Below, in pieces: positions 52,009-53,045 of a stretch of DNA of 53,045 nt; position 1 is the first letter of the stretch; every line of letters begins with the position of its first letter. The stretch lies in the NCBI GenBank assembly GCA_030827125.1, contig JAURFD010000005.1, positions 1-53,045 on the forward strand, given 5' to 3'. The DNA comes from Candidatus Nanopelagicales bacterium. Lineage in GTDB: Bacteria > Actinomycetota > Actinomycetes > S36-B12. Both the position numbers and the translations under genes were made by a program. The notes beneath the pieces are model-generated. The model was given only the letters and a program-made list of their open reading frames with translations, was not told the origin of the DNA and ran no database searches.

Positions 52009-52400
52009 AGGTCGGCGGCTGGTCCTTTGCCGTCCTGGCGGCCTTCTTCCTGATCGTCGCAGGCATCTACTTCGTCGTCAGCGGTGATGAGATCGGCACC
52101 ACCGCCCTGGTGATGACCGGTGGCCTGGCCATCCTGGTGGCCTTCTACGTCCTCTACACGGACAAGCGGCTCGACGGCCTCCCCGAGGATCGGGCCAACG
52201 CCGAGATCGACGAGGCTGACCCGGAGTACGGCTTCTACAGCCCGCACAGTTGGTGGCCGCTTCCCGTCGGTTTCGCCGCCATGCTCATCGCCCTGGGCTT
52301 CATCTTCGCCGCCTGGCTGGTGGTCCTCGGTGTGGTGTTCATCCTGATCGCGATCATCGGCTGGCTTTTCGAGTACTACCGCGGCAGTTTCGCGCGCTGA
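52005..52400 (+). CDS. ctaF: Cytochrome c oxidase subunit IV (CtaF)
   Basis: 131 residues with four hydrophobic helices in two pairs (about 6-26, 34-51, 87-104, 105-124) separated by an acidic loop [36 protein letters not shown]. Actinobacterial oxidase subunit needed for assembly of the aa3 complex. GTG overlaps the ctaD stop (GTGA), making ctaC-ctaD-ctaF a fully coupled operon. Confidence 0.95.
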   Translation: MKVGGWSFAVLAAFFLIVAGIYFVVSGDEIGTTALVMTGGLAILVAFYVLYTDKRLDGLPEDRANAEIDEADPEYGFYSPHSWWPLPVGFAAMLIALGFIFAAWLVVLGVVFILIAIIGWLFEYYRGSFAR

Positions 52401-52431
52401 TCACACCCCAACTCGGGTTATCCTGCTGTAC

Positions 52432-53045
52432 ATGCGTGGTCCTCTCACCATCGTCGCTGTTGCCGTGGGCATGGTCGCCGTCACGGCCTGCCAGCCAGCC
52501 ATGATGCTGACATCGGCCGAGTTGCCGCAGGCCTCCACGGCACAGATTCATCTGGACAACAAGCTCACGAATAACGCTCCCATCGATCAGCCGATCGTCC
52601 TCTTTGCGGACGATGGCCGATTTACGGATGTTCAGGTAACCAACGGCCCGAGCCGTGTTATCGAGGGTGAATTCAGTGATGACGGCCGCACCTGGACCTC
52701 CACCCGCAAGTTCCTCGACTATGACTCCAAGTACAAGATCGCTGCCACCGTGGTCGATTCCCGGGGTATGACGAACTCGTTCGAGGGCCAGGTCACGACG
52801 GTCAATCCTGACGGCTTCATCACCGCCACCCCGGACTTCGCCGATGGTGAGAGTTTCGGCGTGGGCATGCCCATCACGGTGACCTTCGACGAGCCGGTCA
52901 AGGACCGAGCCGCGATCGAAGAGGGAATGATCGTACGGACATCGGCCCCGATCGAGGGTGCGTGGTACTGGACCGGGCCGACCGAGGCGATCTATCGGCC
53001 CAAGGACTACTGGCCCGGCAACACTGAGATCCAACTCGATCTCTC
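52432..53045 (+). CDS. L,D-transpeptidase, N-terminal Ig-like part (partial, runs off right edge)
   Basis: 204 codons from the ATG at 52432 to the window end. Lipoprotein signal MRGPLTIVAVAVGMVAVTAC (Cys20), then two immunoglobulin-like domains; the second (ITVTFDEPVKDRAAIEEGMI, then EGAWYWTGPTEAIYRPKDYWP) has the pattern of the mycobacterial LdtMt2-type Ig domain (Trp/Tyr-rich, RPKxYWP). The YkuD catalytic domain should follow outside the window. These enzymes make 3-3 cross-links in peptidoglycan. TATCCT ends 7 nt before the ATG (leaderless). Confidence 0.87.
   Translation, partial: MRGPLTIVAVAVGMVAVTACQPAMMLTSAELPQASTAQIHLDNKLTNNAPIDQPIVLFADDGRFTDVQVTNGPSRVIEGEFSDDGRTWTSTRKFLDYDSKYKIAATVVDSRGMTNSFEGQVTTVNPDGFITATPDFADGESFGVGMPITVTFDEPVKDRAAIEEGMIVRTSAPIEGAWYWTGPTEAIYRPKDYWPGNTEIQLDL

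Overview
The window is a contiguous piece of a high-GC (roughly 65%) actinobacterial chromosome. The gene content and order (panB, nadE, glnA2, glnE, glnA, DUF4191, lipA, lipB, a TIGR01777 epimerase, the E2/E3 genes, pepA, gcvT, cobT, nadA, erpA, adoK, ctaC-ctaD-ctaF) follow the conserved neighbourhood known from Mycobacterium (about Rv2200-Rv2225) and Streptomyces (about SCO2150-SCO2260). The genus cannot be fixed from this alone. GTG starts, 4-nt ATGA/GTGA overlaps and many leaderless starts (a YANNNT -10 hexamer 6-8 nt before the start codon) also fit Actinomycetota.

Layout. 1-4400: start of a Lys/Ala-rich histone-like or sigma-factor-type protein, two MFS exporters, panB. 4400-10860: nadE diverging from glnA2-glnE and a small membrane protein. 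10794-11966: a sulfotransferase-like gene. 11990-14070: an AT-richer islet that appears to be inserted in the 3' end of glnA. It is bounded by 15-bp direct repeats of the glnA end and has arm-like repeats near both borders, a DUF4239-like membrane protein, a small Cys-rich protein and a possible integrase stub. 14051-18976: glnA with a GlnR box, RDD protein, DUF4191, then lipB-lipA-MOSC. 19038-25128: MMPL transporter plus ABM protein, a lipoprotein, a flavin oxidoreductase coupled to peptidase E, a kinase-fold-like membrane protein. 25070-32925: TIGR01777, E2, E3, leucyl aminopeptidase, gcvT, cobT. 32918-38750: a cobalamin-riboswitch-led operon of two secreted proteins, ECF-T, fused ECF ATPases, ECF-S and cobT. 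38901-44521: small conserved proteins, the pspA-htpX-pspAB envelope-stress cluster and a secreted heparinase-like lyase. 44639-53045: nadA, erpA, adoK, aat, a cysteine-desulfurase-like gene with tusA, the terminal oxidase genes ctaCDF, and the start of an L,D-transpeptidase.

How it fits together. Nitrogen assimilation is represented by GlnA, the adenylylation-insensitive GlnA2 and GlnE. LipA and LipB supply lipoate to the E2 protein here and to the glycine-cleavage system. NadE and NadA make NAD. The riboswitch operon looks like a complete B12 capture, import and remodelling unit. Its two secreted proteins together resemble the two domains of animal transcobalamin/intrinsic factor, the most interesting hypothesis in the window. 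The second is the glnA 3'-end islet. The third is a cysteine-desulfurase paralogue that appears to have lost its PLP lysine yet stays coupled to tusA.
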